The notes below the pieces were generated by a model that saw nothing but the letters and a program-made list of their open reading frames with translations, ran no database searches and was not told the origin of the DNA. Positions 19,237-27,528 of a stretch of DNA of 64,000 bases are shown here, piece by piece; the stretch's first letter is position 1; every line of letters starts with the position of its first letter. A program made the position numbers and the translations under genes. Where the stretch lies: the NCBI GenBank assembly GCA_001516055.1, contig LOEZ01000067.1, positions 29,125-93,124 of the forward strand. The letters run 5' to 3'. The stretch is from Gracilibacter sp. BRH_c7a. Lineage in GTDB: Bacteria; Bacillota; Desulfitobacteriia; Desulfitobacteriales; Syntrophobotulaceae.

Positions 19237-20619
19237 ATGAAATTGTGGGGAGGGCGTTTTGAGAAAGATACTGATGCCCTAGTCGAAGATTTTCATTCTT
19301 CTATAGCTTTTGATCAGCGCCTATACAAGCATGATATTAGTGGAAGTATAGCCCATGCACGAATGCTTGGTAGAATTGGAGTTCTGACATCTGAGGAGGC
19401 TCAGAAAATAATAGAAGGATTAGGTATTATCCTGCAAGAAATAGAACAAGGTAGTGTTCAGTTTGAGGTAGGAGCCGAAGACATACATATGAATATTGAG
19501 AAGCTCCTAACTGAAAAAATCGGTGAAATTGGAAAGAAGTTACATACTGGACGCAGTCGAAATGACCAAGTTGCTCTTGATTTTCGTCTCTTTCTCAGAG
19601 AAGAGATGGATAATACCAAAGAGTTATTGATAAAGCTGATTGATACACTACTCCAGTTGAGTGACAAACATCTTCTTACCTGGATGCCTGGTTACACGCA
19701 TTTACAAAAAGCACAACCTATTTCTTTTAGCCACCATCTGATGGCTTATATCCAAATGTTCCTAAGAGATCTAGGACGACTTAAAGATGCCCGTAAGAGA
19801 TTAAATCTCTCTCCTCTGGGGTCTGGAGCACTGGCGGGAACCACCTTTCCTTTACGCAGAGAGGAAATAGCTGACGAACTGGGATTTGATGGCATTACTC
19901 TTAACAGCCTGGATGGGGTCAGTGATAGAGATTTCGCTCTGGAATTCTTATCTTCTGCTGCCATTCTGATGATGCATCTCAGCCGCTTATGCGAAGAACT
20001 GATTATTTGGTCCACTGGTGAATTTTCCTTTGTCGTAATTGATGATGCTTATGCCACTGGTTCGAGTATCATGCCTCAAAAGAAAAATCCGGACGTAGCC
20101 GAACTAGTAAGAGGAAAAACAGGGCGGGTCTATGGTGATTTAATCACTCTACTTACTGTTATGAAAGGACTCCCACTGGCGTATAACAAAGATATGCAGG
20201 AAGATAAGGAATGCGTTTTCGATGCTATAGATACTATTCAAAAGTCATTATTGGTTATGGAACCGATGATTGCAACCATGCAGGTCAATAAAATCATAAT
20301 GGCTGAAGAAGCCAAGAAAGGGTTCACTAATGCTACAGATTTAGCTGATTATCTTGCTAAGAAAGGGATTCCTTTCCGAGACTCACATGAGATAGTAGGG
20401 AAGCTAGTCTTAGATTGTTCCAAGAAACGCTGTGCTTTGGAAGATCTTACCCTTCAAGAACTAAGGGAAGTATCAAAGGTATTTGAGAACGACCTTTTTG
20501 AAGCTATCTCATTAGATTATTGTGTGAAGTCTAGAAATATCCCCGGGGGACCTGCTCCTGAATCAGTTAAAGAAGCTATCCATCTTTCTCGGACTCAACT
20601 AGCTAAGTTAAAGTGGTAA
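19237..20619 (+). CDS. argH: Argininosuccinate lyase
   Basis: A 460-residue fumarase/aspartase-superfamily enzyme that splits argininosuccinate into arginine and fumarate. The flexible signature loop GSSIMPQKKNP is at 275-285 with the catalytic Ser; LHTGRSRNDQV (about 102-112) is the second conserved region. CGAAAGGAG precedes ATG 19237. It is separated from argG by a hairpin and a 180-base gap, so it may have its own promoter. Confidence 0.98.
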   Translation: MKLWGGRFEKDTDALVEDFHSSIAFDQRLYKHDISGSIAHARMLGRIGVLTSEEAQKIIEGLGIILQEIEQGSVQFEVGAEDIHMNIEKLLTEKIGEIGKKLHTGRSRNDQVALDFRLFLREEMDNTKELLIKLIDTLLQLSDKHLLTWMPGYTHLQKAQPISFSHHLMAYIQMFLRDLGRLKDARKRLNLSPLGSGALAGTTFPLRREEIADELGFDGITLNSLDGVSDRDFALEFLSSAAILMMHLSRLCEELIIWSTGEFSFVVIDDAYATGSSIMPQKKNPDVAELVRGKTGRVYGDLITLLTVMKGLPLAYNKDMQEDKECVFDAIDTIQKSLLVMEPMIATMQVNKIIMAEEAKKGFTNATDLADYLAKKGIPFRDSHEIVGKLVLDCSKKRCALEDLTLQELREVSKVFENDLFEAISLDYCVKSRNIPGGPAPESVKEAIHLSRTQLAKLKW

Positions 20620-21022
20620 AATGTAAATAGAAAGAAAATAAACAAGAATAATAGCTTTTTTACAAAAATAAAATCAAAATTTTAAGTTTTATTAAATATT
20701 TCTAAGAAGATATAAAATAGCAAATTTGTAATAATCTAAGGGAAATGAGGCACATCAAGGACTACTAGAAAAACAAAGAGTAAAATAAAAAAATATGTGG
20801 ATAAAACTGTGGATATTGTGGATTATATTTTTAAAATAGAGATTAACTATTAAAATATTAAGAAGTTATATCTAAATTAAATACAAATTACTAGGACTTA
20901 GTCGTTAAAAGGGTGTATATTAATATTAATAATGTTAAGTAAAGTAAATGACTGCCTTGTAAATCTTATTTAAAGGATTATTGACTGATAAATCACATAT
21001 TGGAAAGAAGGAGGGCTTAAAA
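20620..21022. other. AT-rich intergenic region with a cluster of DnaA-box-like sites
   Basis: About 400 bases without a convincing gene, very AT-rich. Three same-strand sites lie at 20796-20804 (TGTGGATAA, perfect inverse of the DnaA box TTATCCACA), 20808-20816 (TGTGGATAT) and 20817-20825 (TGTGGATTA), each of the last two with one mismatch. Starts are 12 and 9 bases apart. No dnaA, dnaN or other origin gene is in view, so this may be a DnaA-binding control site rather than oriC. Confidence 0.55.
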
Positions 21023-21796
21023 TTGTGGACTAATGAAGAAATCCAACTCAGAATTGATGTAGTTGTCAGATGGTTACAACAAAAAAGCGAAGATGCACAT
21101 ACTAAGGGGCTAGTTTGTGGTATTTCTGGCGGAGTTGATTCTGCGGTAGTTGCTGCTTTATGCCAAAAAGCTTTTCCGAATGACTCACTGGGAGTAATCA
21201 TGCCGTGTCATTCAAATCCGGTCGACCGTGAAGATGCCCTTTTAGTAGCGGGTACTCTCGGATTAGAAGTTATTGAGGTTGACCTAGGCGATGCTCATAG
21301 CATAATATATGAAAAAGTAGAAACTGGTTTAGATGCTAAGGACTATCCTGATTATAGAAGAAAGGTAGGCCAAGGTAACCTGAAAGCACGACTAAGGATG
21401 GCAACTATATATTCTGTTGCGAATTTGAGAAACTACCTTGTAGTAGGCACGGATAATGCTGCGGAGAGCTATACAGGTTATTTTACCAAGTATGGTGATG
21501 GTGGGGTTGATCTCTTACCCATTAGTTCTCTGACTAAAACAGAAGTAAGATCTTGGGCAAAAGTATTGGGGTTACCTGAAAGTATTGTTACTAGAATACC
21601 GACAGCAGGTCTCTGGCAGGGTCAGACTGACGAGAAAGAAATGGGTTTGACGTATGATATGATAGATAAGTACTTAAGCGGTGGTAACATACCAGAAGAC
21701 GCTATAAGCAGAATCGAACATCTTCATAAAATTAGTGAACATAAAAGACAGATGCCTCCTACTATAGAATTACCAAAATATGAAAGGCTTGATTAG
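21023..21796 (+). CDS. nadE: NH3-dependent NAD+ synthetase
   Basis: A 257-residue ATP-pyrophosphatase that amidates nicotinic acid adenine dinucleotide, the last step to NAD+. Start set at TTG 21023 (WTNEEIQLRID follows) because GAAGGAGGG lies seven bases upstream; a TTG at 20981 lacks such a site. The P-loop SGGVDS is at 35-40; GTDNAAESYTGYFTKYGDGGVD binds substrate. No glutaminase (CN-hydrolase) domain is present, so ammonia is the nitrogen donor. The stop overlaps the next start by one base. Confidence 0.95.
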   Translation: MWTNEEIQLRIDVVVRWLQQKSEDAHTKGLVCGISGGVDSAVVAALCQKAFPNDSLGVIMPCHSNPVDREDALLVAGTLGLEVIEVDLGDAHSIIYEKVETGLDAKDYPDYRRKVGQGNLKARLRMATIYSVANLRNYLVVGTDNAAESYTGYFTKYGDGGVDLLPISSLTKTEVRSWAKVLGLPESIVTRIPTAGLWQGQTDEKEMGLTYDMIDKYLSGGNIPEDAISRIEHLHKISEHKRQMPPTIELPKYERLD

Positions 21797-22404
21797 TGTT
21801 GAGACTAAGGATTGGGCTGGATATCGATGGAGTCGTAGCTGATAGTTTTCCAGTATTTATCCGGGAGTTAAATAAACATTACGGTAAAGACATTACAGAG
21901 TTAAAGACCTATAATATGACCGATATTTATGGAGTGGAATGGGATGAAATGAGCCAGTTCTTCCATGATAATATGGAATACCTATTCTCCGCCCCGAAAC
22001 CTATGCCAGGAGCAGTTGAGGGCATTAACGACTTAGTAGAATCAGGACATGAGATAGTCTATGTCACTGCCCGAGCGCCAGGGGCGGAAGAGATATTGAC
22101 ATGCAAATGGTTTGATGATAACAAGATTTATAGAAATGAAACATTTTTTACTGGGGGCCTAAGTAAAAAATTTGCCGTTAAGGAAAATGAGATAGATATT
22201 TTTGTAGATGACTTTATGACTAATGCTTTGGAGGTAGCTTCCTTAGGAGTGCCCGTGCTTCTTATGGATTCACCGTATAACCAAGGAAAACTTCCCCAAG
22301 GAGTGTCTCGCTGTTATTGCTGGGATGATATATTATGTCAAATCAATCAATTCATTAGAAGTAAATCCCACAGTGGACTGCCTAGATCTTCTTGCAGTAG
22401 GTAG
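21796..22404 (+). CDS. HAD-fold 5' nucleotidase (NT5C-type)
   Basis: A 202-residue haloacid-dehalogenase-fold protein. Motif I LDIDGVVADS (8-17) holds the nucleophile and acid Asp residues; VYVTARAP is motif II with Thr; KEN and DIFVDDFMTNAL supply motif III Lys and motif IV Asp. This fits the 5'(3')-deoxyribonucleotidase family (NT5C). GTG 21796 overlaps the nadE stop and GAAAGG lies eight bases upstream, so it is translated together with nadE. The coupling suggests a nucleotide salvage or NAD-related phosphatase role, which is inference. Confidence 0.82.
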   Translation: MLRLRIGLDIDGVVADSFPVFIRELNKHYGKDITELKTYNMTDIYGVEWDEMSQFFHDNMEYLFSAPKPMPGAVEGINDLVESGHEIVYVTARAPGAEEILTCKWFDDNKIYRNETFFTGGLSKKFAVKENEIDIFVDDFMTNALEVASLGVPVLLMDSPYNQGKLPQGVSRCYCWDDILCQINQFIRSKSHSGLPRSSCSR

Positions 22405-22448
22405 TTTTATACAATGATACAATGTATGAACATGTATAACTTTAAATA

Positions 22449-22484
22449 AAAAGGGAGAGCCAACTATGGTTCTCCCTTTTATTA
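22449..22484. terminator. Bidirectional terminator between convergent nucleotidase and VanY-like genes
   Basis: AAAAGGGAGA (22449-22458) pairs with TCTCCCTTTT (22471-22480), extended by GCC/GGT near the loop. There are A-runs before and T-runs after, so it acts on both strands. Confidence 0.88.
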
Positions 22485-22500
22485 TCGTTAGTTACTTTTG

Positions 22501-23280
22501 TTAAATCCTGAAGAACAGATATTCTTCATAGGACATATTGTTCTCATAAAGTTTAAGAGCAAGCTCTTGACCGACATAACGGAGATGCCATGGTTCATAA
22601 GTATACTCCGTGATATGTTCTTTTCCTTGCGGATAACGAACAACAAAACCAAAGAGATGGGCATTGTCTTTAAGCCATTCATATTCTTTGGTATCTCCGA
22701 AACTCTCAATAAGTCCGAAATTTACACTTTCAGAAGTTACGTCCATTGCCAGACCTGTTTGGTGTTCGCTTTCACCAGGGCGGGCACTTATCTGATTAGC
22801 TTTTTCTTCACTTCCATCTCTTTGGACAAAGTATTGAAAGAGATATTCTTGAGTCTGGTAAGAACGATATCCAGAGACTCCATAAAGAATAATATCATTT
22901 TCCTGGGCAACAGTAAAAAGTTCTTCGAGATGGGAGGCCGCTTCTTGGCGTAGTAATCGTTTTTCTGCCTTTTCGGCAAAAGTAAAGGGAATATTGGGTT
23001 CAACCAGATCTGGAGGAACATAATCGTCAGACAAGTGATTTTGTTTGTTAACTAGAACGGTAATACTGGTAATATCGCTATAGTTAAGTGCTTCTTGAAC
23101 AGCGGCTCCTCTTTTTACTAAAAATGATTCCAAATAAGGGGTGCTATCTACCAAGTCGGGGCTGAGTTGACTTGGCTTGGGTTCTGGTTGGTTGCTTGGG
23201 GAAGTTACTTGGGCACACCCTGTGATTAAAGTTATTGTGAAAATAGTTATTATGAATAATGACAATAATCTTCCTCTCAT
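22501..23280 (-). CDS. VanY-like D-alanyl-D-alanine carboxypeptidase, lipoprotein
   Basis: A 259-residue exported peptidase. The signal ends at LITGC with lipid-anchored Cys 22. The VanY/peptidase M15B domain shows the zinc ligands SEHQTGLAMDV (His and Asp) and EPWHLRYV (His), plus the SGYRSYQTQEYLF segment. It trims the terminal D-Ala from peptidoglycan stem peptides. GAGGAGATAAAA precedes ATG 23280. It lies 23 bases after murC in the same direction, so a cell-wall precursor ligase and a wall-trimming enzyme share a transcript. No vanHAX genes are present, so this is not evidence of glycopeptide resistance. Confidence 0.92.
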   Translation of the reverse strand: MRGRLLSLFIITIFTITLITGCAQVTSPSNQPEPKPSQLSPDLVDSTPYLESFLVKRGAAVQEALNYSDITSITVLVNKQNHLSDDYVPPDLVEPNIPFTFAEKAEKRLLRQEAASHLEELFTVAQENDIILYGVSGYRSYQTQEYLFQYFVQRDGSEEKANQISARPGESEHQTGLAMDVTSESVNFGLIESFGDTKEYEWLKDNAHLFGFVVRYPQGKEHITEYTYEPWHLRYVGQELALKLYENNMSYEEYLFFRI

Positions 23281-23303
23281 TTTTATCTCCTCAAAATAGT
23301 ATA

Positions 23304-24665
23304 TTAAGATACAGATATCAGCACATGTCCGACTTTATAAATATCTCCGGCTCCAAGGGTGATAACTAAATCATCCTTATCCAGCGTTTCATCAAGATAA
23401 GAGCTTATTTCTTCAAGGGTAGCAAAGTATTTGGTAGAGATACCTTTCTCTCCGATAAGTTCGGCTAGCTTTGCCGAGGTAATAGAGCAACTACCGGACT
23501 TCTTCTCACGAGCAGAAGAAAAGATTTCTGCTAGAAGAACCTCATCCGCTTCTTGGAAAGATTGGGAGAATTCATAGAACAGTTTTTCCGTCCTGCTGAA
23601 AGTATGAGGCTGAAATACCGCTCTTATTCTTCTCCCTGGAAATGAGCGACGTGCCCCATCCAGAGTAGTCTGGATCTCCGTTGGGTGATGGGCATAATCA
23701 TCAACAATAACAGCTCCGTTGCGGCTTCCCAATCTCTCAAATCTTCTCTTAGTACCATTAAAACCTTCCAAAGCACGAAGGATATCCGCAGAGGGCACTC
23801 CTAACATTGTTGTCAAGGCTATAGCCGCTAAAGCATCTAAGATATTATGCATTCCTGATACATCAAGATTGATACTACCGATGCTCTCTCCGTGGACTAG
23901 AATATCAAAACTGCACCCTGAATCGTTAAAAGCAATGTTTACAGCTCTAAAATCAGCATCTGAAGATATCCCGAAAGTTACTTTCTGGGCAGTTGTTTTA
24001 ATCAGGTCTTTATTGGGGTCTTCATTCCATATAACAAGATGGCCATGAGGCGGAAGCTTCTGAGCTAGTTCATTGAAAGCTAATATGACATCATCTAAAT
24101 CACGAAAATAATCCGGATGATCCAACTCCATGTTGGTAATAATCAAACTCTCTGGCGAATAATTTAAAAAGTGTCTTCTATATTCACAAGATTCAGCTAT
24201 AAATAAATCACCCAGCCCTGCATGAGCATTGCCCCCTATACAGGGCACATCACTCCCCACCACTACTGTTGGATCTAGCCCATTATCCAGCAAAATCTTT
24301 CCGACCATAGCAGTCGTTGTAGTTTTGCCATGAGTGCCCGCAATACAGACACCTCTCTTTCTGGACATGAGTTTCCCTAAAAACTGAGGATAAGTGAGGA
24401 TAGGGATATTCAACTCTTTGGCTTTTGCTATTTCAGGGTGACTCTCATCATAAGCCGCAGAGGTTACAACCAAATCTGCATTTATCACATTTTCTGAATC
24501 GAAACCAAGAGTAATAATCCCGGCTCTCTCCAGTATAATATCTGTAAAAAATCTTTGGTCAACATCAGAACCGGAAATGATTGCATCTTCTATCTTGGGA
24601 GTAATTTGAGCAAGAGCACTCATTCCGGTTCCTTTAATACCTACAAAATGAATATGTAATTGCAA
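23304..24665 (-). CDS. murC: UDP-N-acetylmuramate-L-alanine ligase
   Basis: A 453-residue Mur ligase adding L-Ala to UDP-MurNAc. The N-terminal UDP-binding loop VGIKGTGMSALA is at 8-19; the ATP loop GTHGKTTTTAMVG is the Mur P-loop; VDDYAHHPTEIQ and RAVFQPHTFSRT are MurC-specific. TTG 24665 lies behind GAAGGAA. The related Mpl ligase also has a MurC-like frame, but this length and these motifs fit MurC. It stands apart from a dcw cluster, as in several Clostridia. Confidence 0.94.
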   Translation of the reverse strand: MQLHIHFVGIKGTGMSALAQITPKIEDAIISGSDVDQRFFTDIILERAGIITLGFDSENVINADLVVTSAAYDESHPEIAKAKELNIPILTYPQFLGKLMSRKRGVCIAGTHGKTTTTAMVGKILLDNGLDPTVVVGSDVPCIGGNAHAGLGDLFIAESCEYRRHFLNYSPESLIITNMELDHPDYFRDLDDVILAFNELAQKLPPHGHLVIWNEDPNKDLIKTTAQKVTFGISSDADFRAVNIAFNDSGCSFDILVHGESIGSINLDVSGMHNILDALAAIALTTMLGVPSADILRALEGFNGTKRRFERLGSRNGAVIVDDYAHHPTEIQTTLDGARRSFPGRRIRAVFQPHTFSRTEKLFYEFSQSFQEADEVLLAEIFSSAREKKSGSCSITSAKLAELIGEKGISTKYFATLEEISSYLDETLDKDDLVITLGAGDIYKVGHVLISVS

Positions 24666-24974
24666 AGTACATCGTTCCTTCCGGTAATCTATTTCTATCT
24701 TACATTATACCCAAATATCCTAAAAAAGGTATCATCTTAAGACAAGGAAAATTAAGTTAATTTTTTAATATGCTATTGGGCTTACGAAAATCGCTATTCA
24801 GCCTTTCCTGTTTGCCGTTAAGAAACCAATCGTATTCTTCTTTTTCATATTATACTATAATAATACTACGCTAGGATGTAACAATATCATTACTGACTTG
24901 ACGTTATAGAAAAAACCGTCGATGAACGGTTAGGTTGAGGGATTAGATATTAGAGGAAAAGAGGCGATTTGAGT
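24666..24974. other. Divergent intergenic region upstream of murC and the AMP-C protein
   Basis: About 310 bases, AT-rich, with no gene. TATACTATAATAATACTAC near 24850 offers overlapping -10-like elements for either strand. A TTGACG at 24898 and a short hairpin AACCGT/ACGGTT around 24913-24932 precede the plus-strand gene. No riboswitch recognised. Confidence 0.4.
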
Positions 24975-25343
24975 ATGGCTAGTTATGCAACTCTACAGAA
25001 GATGGATAACTTAAAAGGGAAAGAACGAGAAAGCGGTATTTTTGTCAATGATAGGTTTATCAGTTATTTTCAGGTTGAATCAGTACTTTATTCTTTCTCC
25101 AAGGTATTAGAAGCGGGAGTAATAGTACAATCTCATAAAGAAGATAATGAAAAACTAAAAATATACCTGGCTCTTGAAGAATCATTTAATTCTGATGAAG
25201 AAAGAGAAAGCTACTGTCAAGAAGTTGAAGAATTTGTAGGACGCAAGTTTTCTTTAAAAATGCCAATAAATGTTCTCGTCCGTGACAAACTGCCAATGAC
25301 AAGATCCGGCAAAATTTTAAGATCTGTTTTAATAGATTACTAA
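24975..25343 (+). CDS. Free-standing AMP-binding enzyme C-terminal domain
   Basis: A 122-residue protein matching only the small C-terminal domain of acyl-CoA synthetases and other ANL adenylate-forming enzymes. The hinge region is at the start (NDRFISYFQVESVL), and the end carries the A10 motif LPMTRSGKILRSVL, whose Lys in SGK is the adenylation lysine. The large N-terminal adenylation domain is absent, and no remnant lies upstream. ATG 24975 is preceded by GAGG ten bases before; TTG 24969 is an alternative. It is either a remnant or a stand-alone module acting in trans. It has an intact frame and its own hairpin downstream. Confidence 0.75.
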   Translation: MASYATLQKMDNLKGKERESGIFVNDRFISYFQVESVLYSFSKVLEAGVIVQSHKEDNEKLKIYLALEESFNSDEERESYCQEVEEFVGRKFSLKMPINVLVRDKLPMTRSGKILRSVLIDY

Positions 25344-25520
25344 AGATAATGTTAATTTTTAATATTTGATTAATTAGAACCTATACCTTATCCAGGTCTA
25401 GGTTCTAATCATTATATAAAAAAGCACCTTTCTACAAGAAAGGTGAAAAAATTAAAACTGAATGAGTAAAACGAAGATGTGATATCATAATAAACCTAAA
25501 TAATAAACTAGTCAATTTAA

Positions 25521-25558
25521 AATATAGCCAATTAATCCATTATTGGCCATATTTTTTT
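25521..25558 (+). terminator. Plus-strand terminator after the AMP-C gene
   Basis: AATATAGCCAAT pairs with ATTGGCCATATT with one mismatch and small internal asymmetry, followed by TTTTTT. Orientation fits termination of the 24975-25343 gene. Confidence 0.6.
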
Positions 25559-25575
25559 GTCCAAAATACTACAAT

Positions 25576-25607
25576 AAAAAAATCAGAATGAAATAATGCA
25601 TTCTGAT
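25576..25607 (-). terminator. Terminator of the small multidrug export-type gene
   Basis: ATCAGAATG (25582-25590) pairs with CATTCTGAT (25599-25607). The A-run at 25576-25582 becomes a U-tract on the minus strand, just beyond the stop at 25646. Confidence 0.75.
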
Positions 25608-25645
25608 TACGGTTATTTATAATTTAAATAAAAATAATTTGAATC

Positions 25646-26134
25646 CTAACCAAAGAAATGGAATAATACAACACTAACTCCAAGGCCTGCCAACACTACT
25701 CCAAAAATTATTGCCGGCAAAGCATAACGTATAGGGATAGCGAAAAAAGAAGCAGCAGCACAAGCACTATAAGCACCTGTAGTAGGTAAGGGGATAGCTG
25801 TGAAAAGAGCCAGACTCAAAAAACCATATTTCTTGACTTGATCGCTCTTTTTAAGCGTACGTCCATAGAGCCAATTATAGAAACGTTTATACCAAGTATA
25901 CCTTAGGAGGAATCTACTTAATGGTTGAAAAAGAATAAGTACGGGTAAGATAGGGAGGATATTACCAAAAAGAGATAGTAATAGAGTTTTCCAGAAGGGA
26001 AACCCAAATCCTATACCTAAAGGTATCCCTCCTCTAAGCTCCAAGATAGGAGTTGCAGATACTATTACTACGAGTGCCTCCGGTGGTAGGAAATTAAGAT
26101 AGGTCAACAAAAAATGTTCAATACTTTCTTTCAC
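25646..26134 (-). CDS. Small multi-drug export family membrane protein (COG2426-type)
   Basis: A 162-residue protein with four or five membrane helices. The conserved pattern SATPILELRGGIPLGIGFGFPFWKT (about 26-50) and FTAIPLPTTGAYSACAAASFF are typical of the Sm_multidrug_ex family (PF06695). Despite the name, transport function is poorly established. GTG 26134 lies behind GGAGGATT. It precedes no obvious partner; the upstream gene is a small zinc-ribbon protein. Confidence 0.85.
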   Translation of the reverse strand: MKESIEHFLLTYLNFLPPEALVVIVSATPILELRGGIPLGIGFGFPFWKTLLLSLFGNILPILPVLILFQPLSRFLLRYTWYKRFYNWLYGRTLKKSDQVKKYGFLSLALFTAIPLPTTGAYSACAAASFFAIPIRYALPAIIFGVVLAGLGVSVVLFHFFG

Positions 26135-26169
26135 TGCTGAATAATCCTCCTACTCGATTATAAGAAAAC

Positions 26170-26391
26170 TTAAATGAAATTATATTGAAGTTCATCCTTG
26201 GTGAAAACACCTTCAAAGTTTTTCTGGTCGATTAAATTATCGATTTCTTCTGAATCAGTTAGGAAACAGCCGTTTTCGCATTCAGCGAAAGATTCATATT
26301 TAATATGCAAAGAGTATTTCCCACATTGAGGGCAATAATAACGTCTGATTACAATATCCGGGTCATTAAGACCTTTTTGCCATAATGCCAT
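26170..26391 (-). CDS. Small zinc-ribbon hypothetical protein
   Basis: A 73-residue protein with RYYCPQCGKYSLHIKYESFAEC (two cysteines in CPQC, a third in AEC and a fourth in NGC), which could bind one zinc. TGGAGGAAT precedes ATG 26391, a strong ribosome site. The rest is acidic (DSEEIDNLIDQKNFEG). No function can be assigned. Confidence 0.68.
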   Translation of the reverse strand: MALWQKGLNDPDIVIRRYYCPQCGKYSLHIKYESFAECENGCFLTDSEEIDNLIDQKNFEGVFTKDELQYNFI

Positions 26392-26460
26392 GCTATTCCT
26401 CCATTTAATTAAATTAAAAAACTCTAACTGATATCATTATACGATATTTGTCTCCAATCA

Positions 26461-27330
26461 TCAAAAGGACCTAGTCTCAACATGGATGGTAATACAAATA
26501 TTATCCAGCGAATAGCACAAATCATCTTGAATACCTTCTGATATTGTTTGGTATTCTTGAATGGACAAAGAGGGGTCCACTTCCAAATGAAACTCAGCGT
26601 ATCGTTGGCTCCCGGATTGGCGAGTTTTGAGATTATGATAACCATGAACTTGAATCTGATCATTATATTTATCTAGAACTTCAACTATTATAAGCTCTTC
26701 ACCCTCCGGCAGCTTAGTATCCAACAAAGGGTTAAAGGCTTTACGGCAGAGTTTAAAGGACTCTTTTAAGATAAGAGATGCTACAAATATAGCCACTAAG
26801 GGATCAAGCAGAACAAAGCCTGTAATCTCTATCAGAATTATTCCGAATCCTACTCCGGCTGAGGTATAGACATCTGTTCTCAGATGGAGAGCATCTGCTT
26901 CTAGGGCAACAGAGTCTTCTTTTTTGGCTACTTTATAAAGATAGGAAGATACGAACCAATTAATGATTGCTGAAAATAACATCACGACGATGGCTATAGT
27001 TGTCTCATTTAAAGGATGAGGGTTATTCAATTTCTTTATTGCTTCAGAAATAATGAGGATAGCAGCGACAAGAATCAAAATTCCCTCAATGGTACCTGAG
27101 ATATTTTCTATCTTCCCATGCCCATAGGGGTGCTGCTTATCAGGAGGTTTTGAAGAGATGCTTACTGAGAATAAAGCAATAAAAGAAGCTACAAGATCCA
27201 TCCCTGAATGAATAGCTTCAGATAAGATACTTACGGAACCGCTAAGAATACCAGCACATACTTTCAGTACAATAAGTATAGAGTTAGAAATCACTGATAT
27301 TAAAGCGGCCCGGGTTTTAGCATTTCCCAT
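26461..27330 (-). CDS. Cation diffusion facilitator (Co/Ni/Zn-type metal exporter)
   Basis: Start set at ATG 27330 (MGNAKTRAAL) behind AGGGAG, 289 residues; the frame further upstream lies within an RNA element. The protein has six membrane helices (about residues 10-205) with the metal sites SEAIHSGMDLVAS and ALEADALHLRTDVYTS, and the SSKPPDKQHPYGHGKIE loop. The cytosolic C-terminal domain ends with VHGYHNLKTRQSG and FHLEVDPSLS. CDF proteins exchange a cytosolic divalent metal for H+. The leader matches the NiCo riboswitch (27370-27460), so the exporter is probably made when cobalt or nickel is in excess. Confidence 0.93.
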   Translation of the reverse strand: MGNAKTRAALISVISNSILIVLKVCAGILSGSVSILSEAIHSGMDLVASFIALFSVSISSKPPDKQHPYGHGKIENISGTIEGILILVAAILIISEAIKKLNNPHPLNETTIAIVVMLFSAIINWFVSSYLYKVAKKEDSVALEADALHLRTDVYTSAGVGFGIILIEITGFVLLDPLVAIFVASLILKESFKLCRKAFNPLLDTKLPEGEELIIVEVLDKYNDQIQVHGYHNLKTRQSGSQRYAEFHLEVDPSLSIQEYQTISEGIQDDLCYSLDNICITIHVETRSF

Positions 27331-27353
27331 AACGACACTCCCTGAATCAAATA

Positions 27354-27391
27354 TAAAAAACCTGTGAGACAAATGTTAGTCCCACAGGTTT
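27354..27391 (-). terminator. Conditional terminator of the NiCo riboswitch
   Basis: On the minus strand, AACCTGTG-G-GAC (27390-27379) pairs with GTC-T-CACAGGTT (27370-27359) and is followed by TTTTTT. The 5' arm overlaps the aptamer's last conserved CTGTGGGAC element, so folding of the aptamer and of the terminator exclude each other. Confidence 0.9.
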
Positions 27392-27460
27392 TTTTAACCT
27401 GCTGCCCGTAGAAGGGCCCGGCCCCATCTCCCGAGGAGATCGCCTGCTCTAATAAACACA
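27370..27460 (-). ncRNA. NiCo riboswitch (cobalt/nickel-sensing) upstream of the CDF exporter
   Basis: Reading the minus strand, the conserved four-way-junction elements appear in order: GAGCAGGC, a hairpin ATCTCC-TCG-GGAGAT, GGGGCCGG, a hairpin GCCC-TTCTAC-GGGC, AGCAG, a short stem GTT/AAC and CTGTGGGAC. This is the order and content of the czcD/NiCo class, in which metal binding at the junction stabilises the aptamer and prevents the overlapping terminator (27354-27391). The expected logic is ON with Co2+ or Ni2+. It stands about 40 bases before the CDF start codon. Confidence 0.92.
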
Positions 27461-27528
27461 ATATGTGCGATTTACATAATATGTTAACATATAAAATGTT
27501 ATAGGGTCAATACCTGAAAGTAGTCATT

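Larger units (their letters stand above)
25344..25645. other. Intergenic region with several hairpins
   Basis: About 300 bases without a gene but with four inverted repeats: AGAACCTA/TAGGTTCT (25376-25406), CACCTTTCT/AGAAAGGTG (25425-25445), an AT-rich stem around GCCAAT/ATTGGC followed by seven T (25521-25558), and ATCAGAATG/CATTCTGAT (25582-25607). They look like stacked terminators between convergent genes. Confidence 0.6.

Noticed and set aside
20640..20980. Possible chromosomal origin
   Set aside because: Only three DnaA-like boxes are present and no dnaA, dnaN, recF or gyr genes, so I call it a DnaA-box cluster, not oriC.
22501..23280. Vancomycin-resistance function for the VanY-like protein
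   Set aside because: No vanH, vanA/B/D ligase, vanX or VanRS genes adjoin it. VanY-type peptidases are common housekeeping wall enzymes.
25376..25607. Repeat array (CRISPR-like) in the hairpin-rich gap
   Set aside because: The hairpins differ in sequence and spacing; no repeated unit with unique spacers exists.
27331..27372. Upstream extension of the CDF exporter frame
   Set aside because: It would start within the riboswitch terminator and lacks a ribosome site; the start at 27330 has one.
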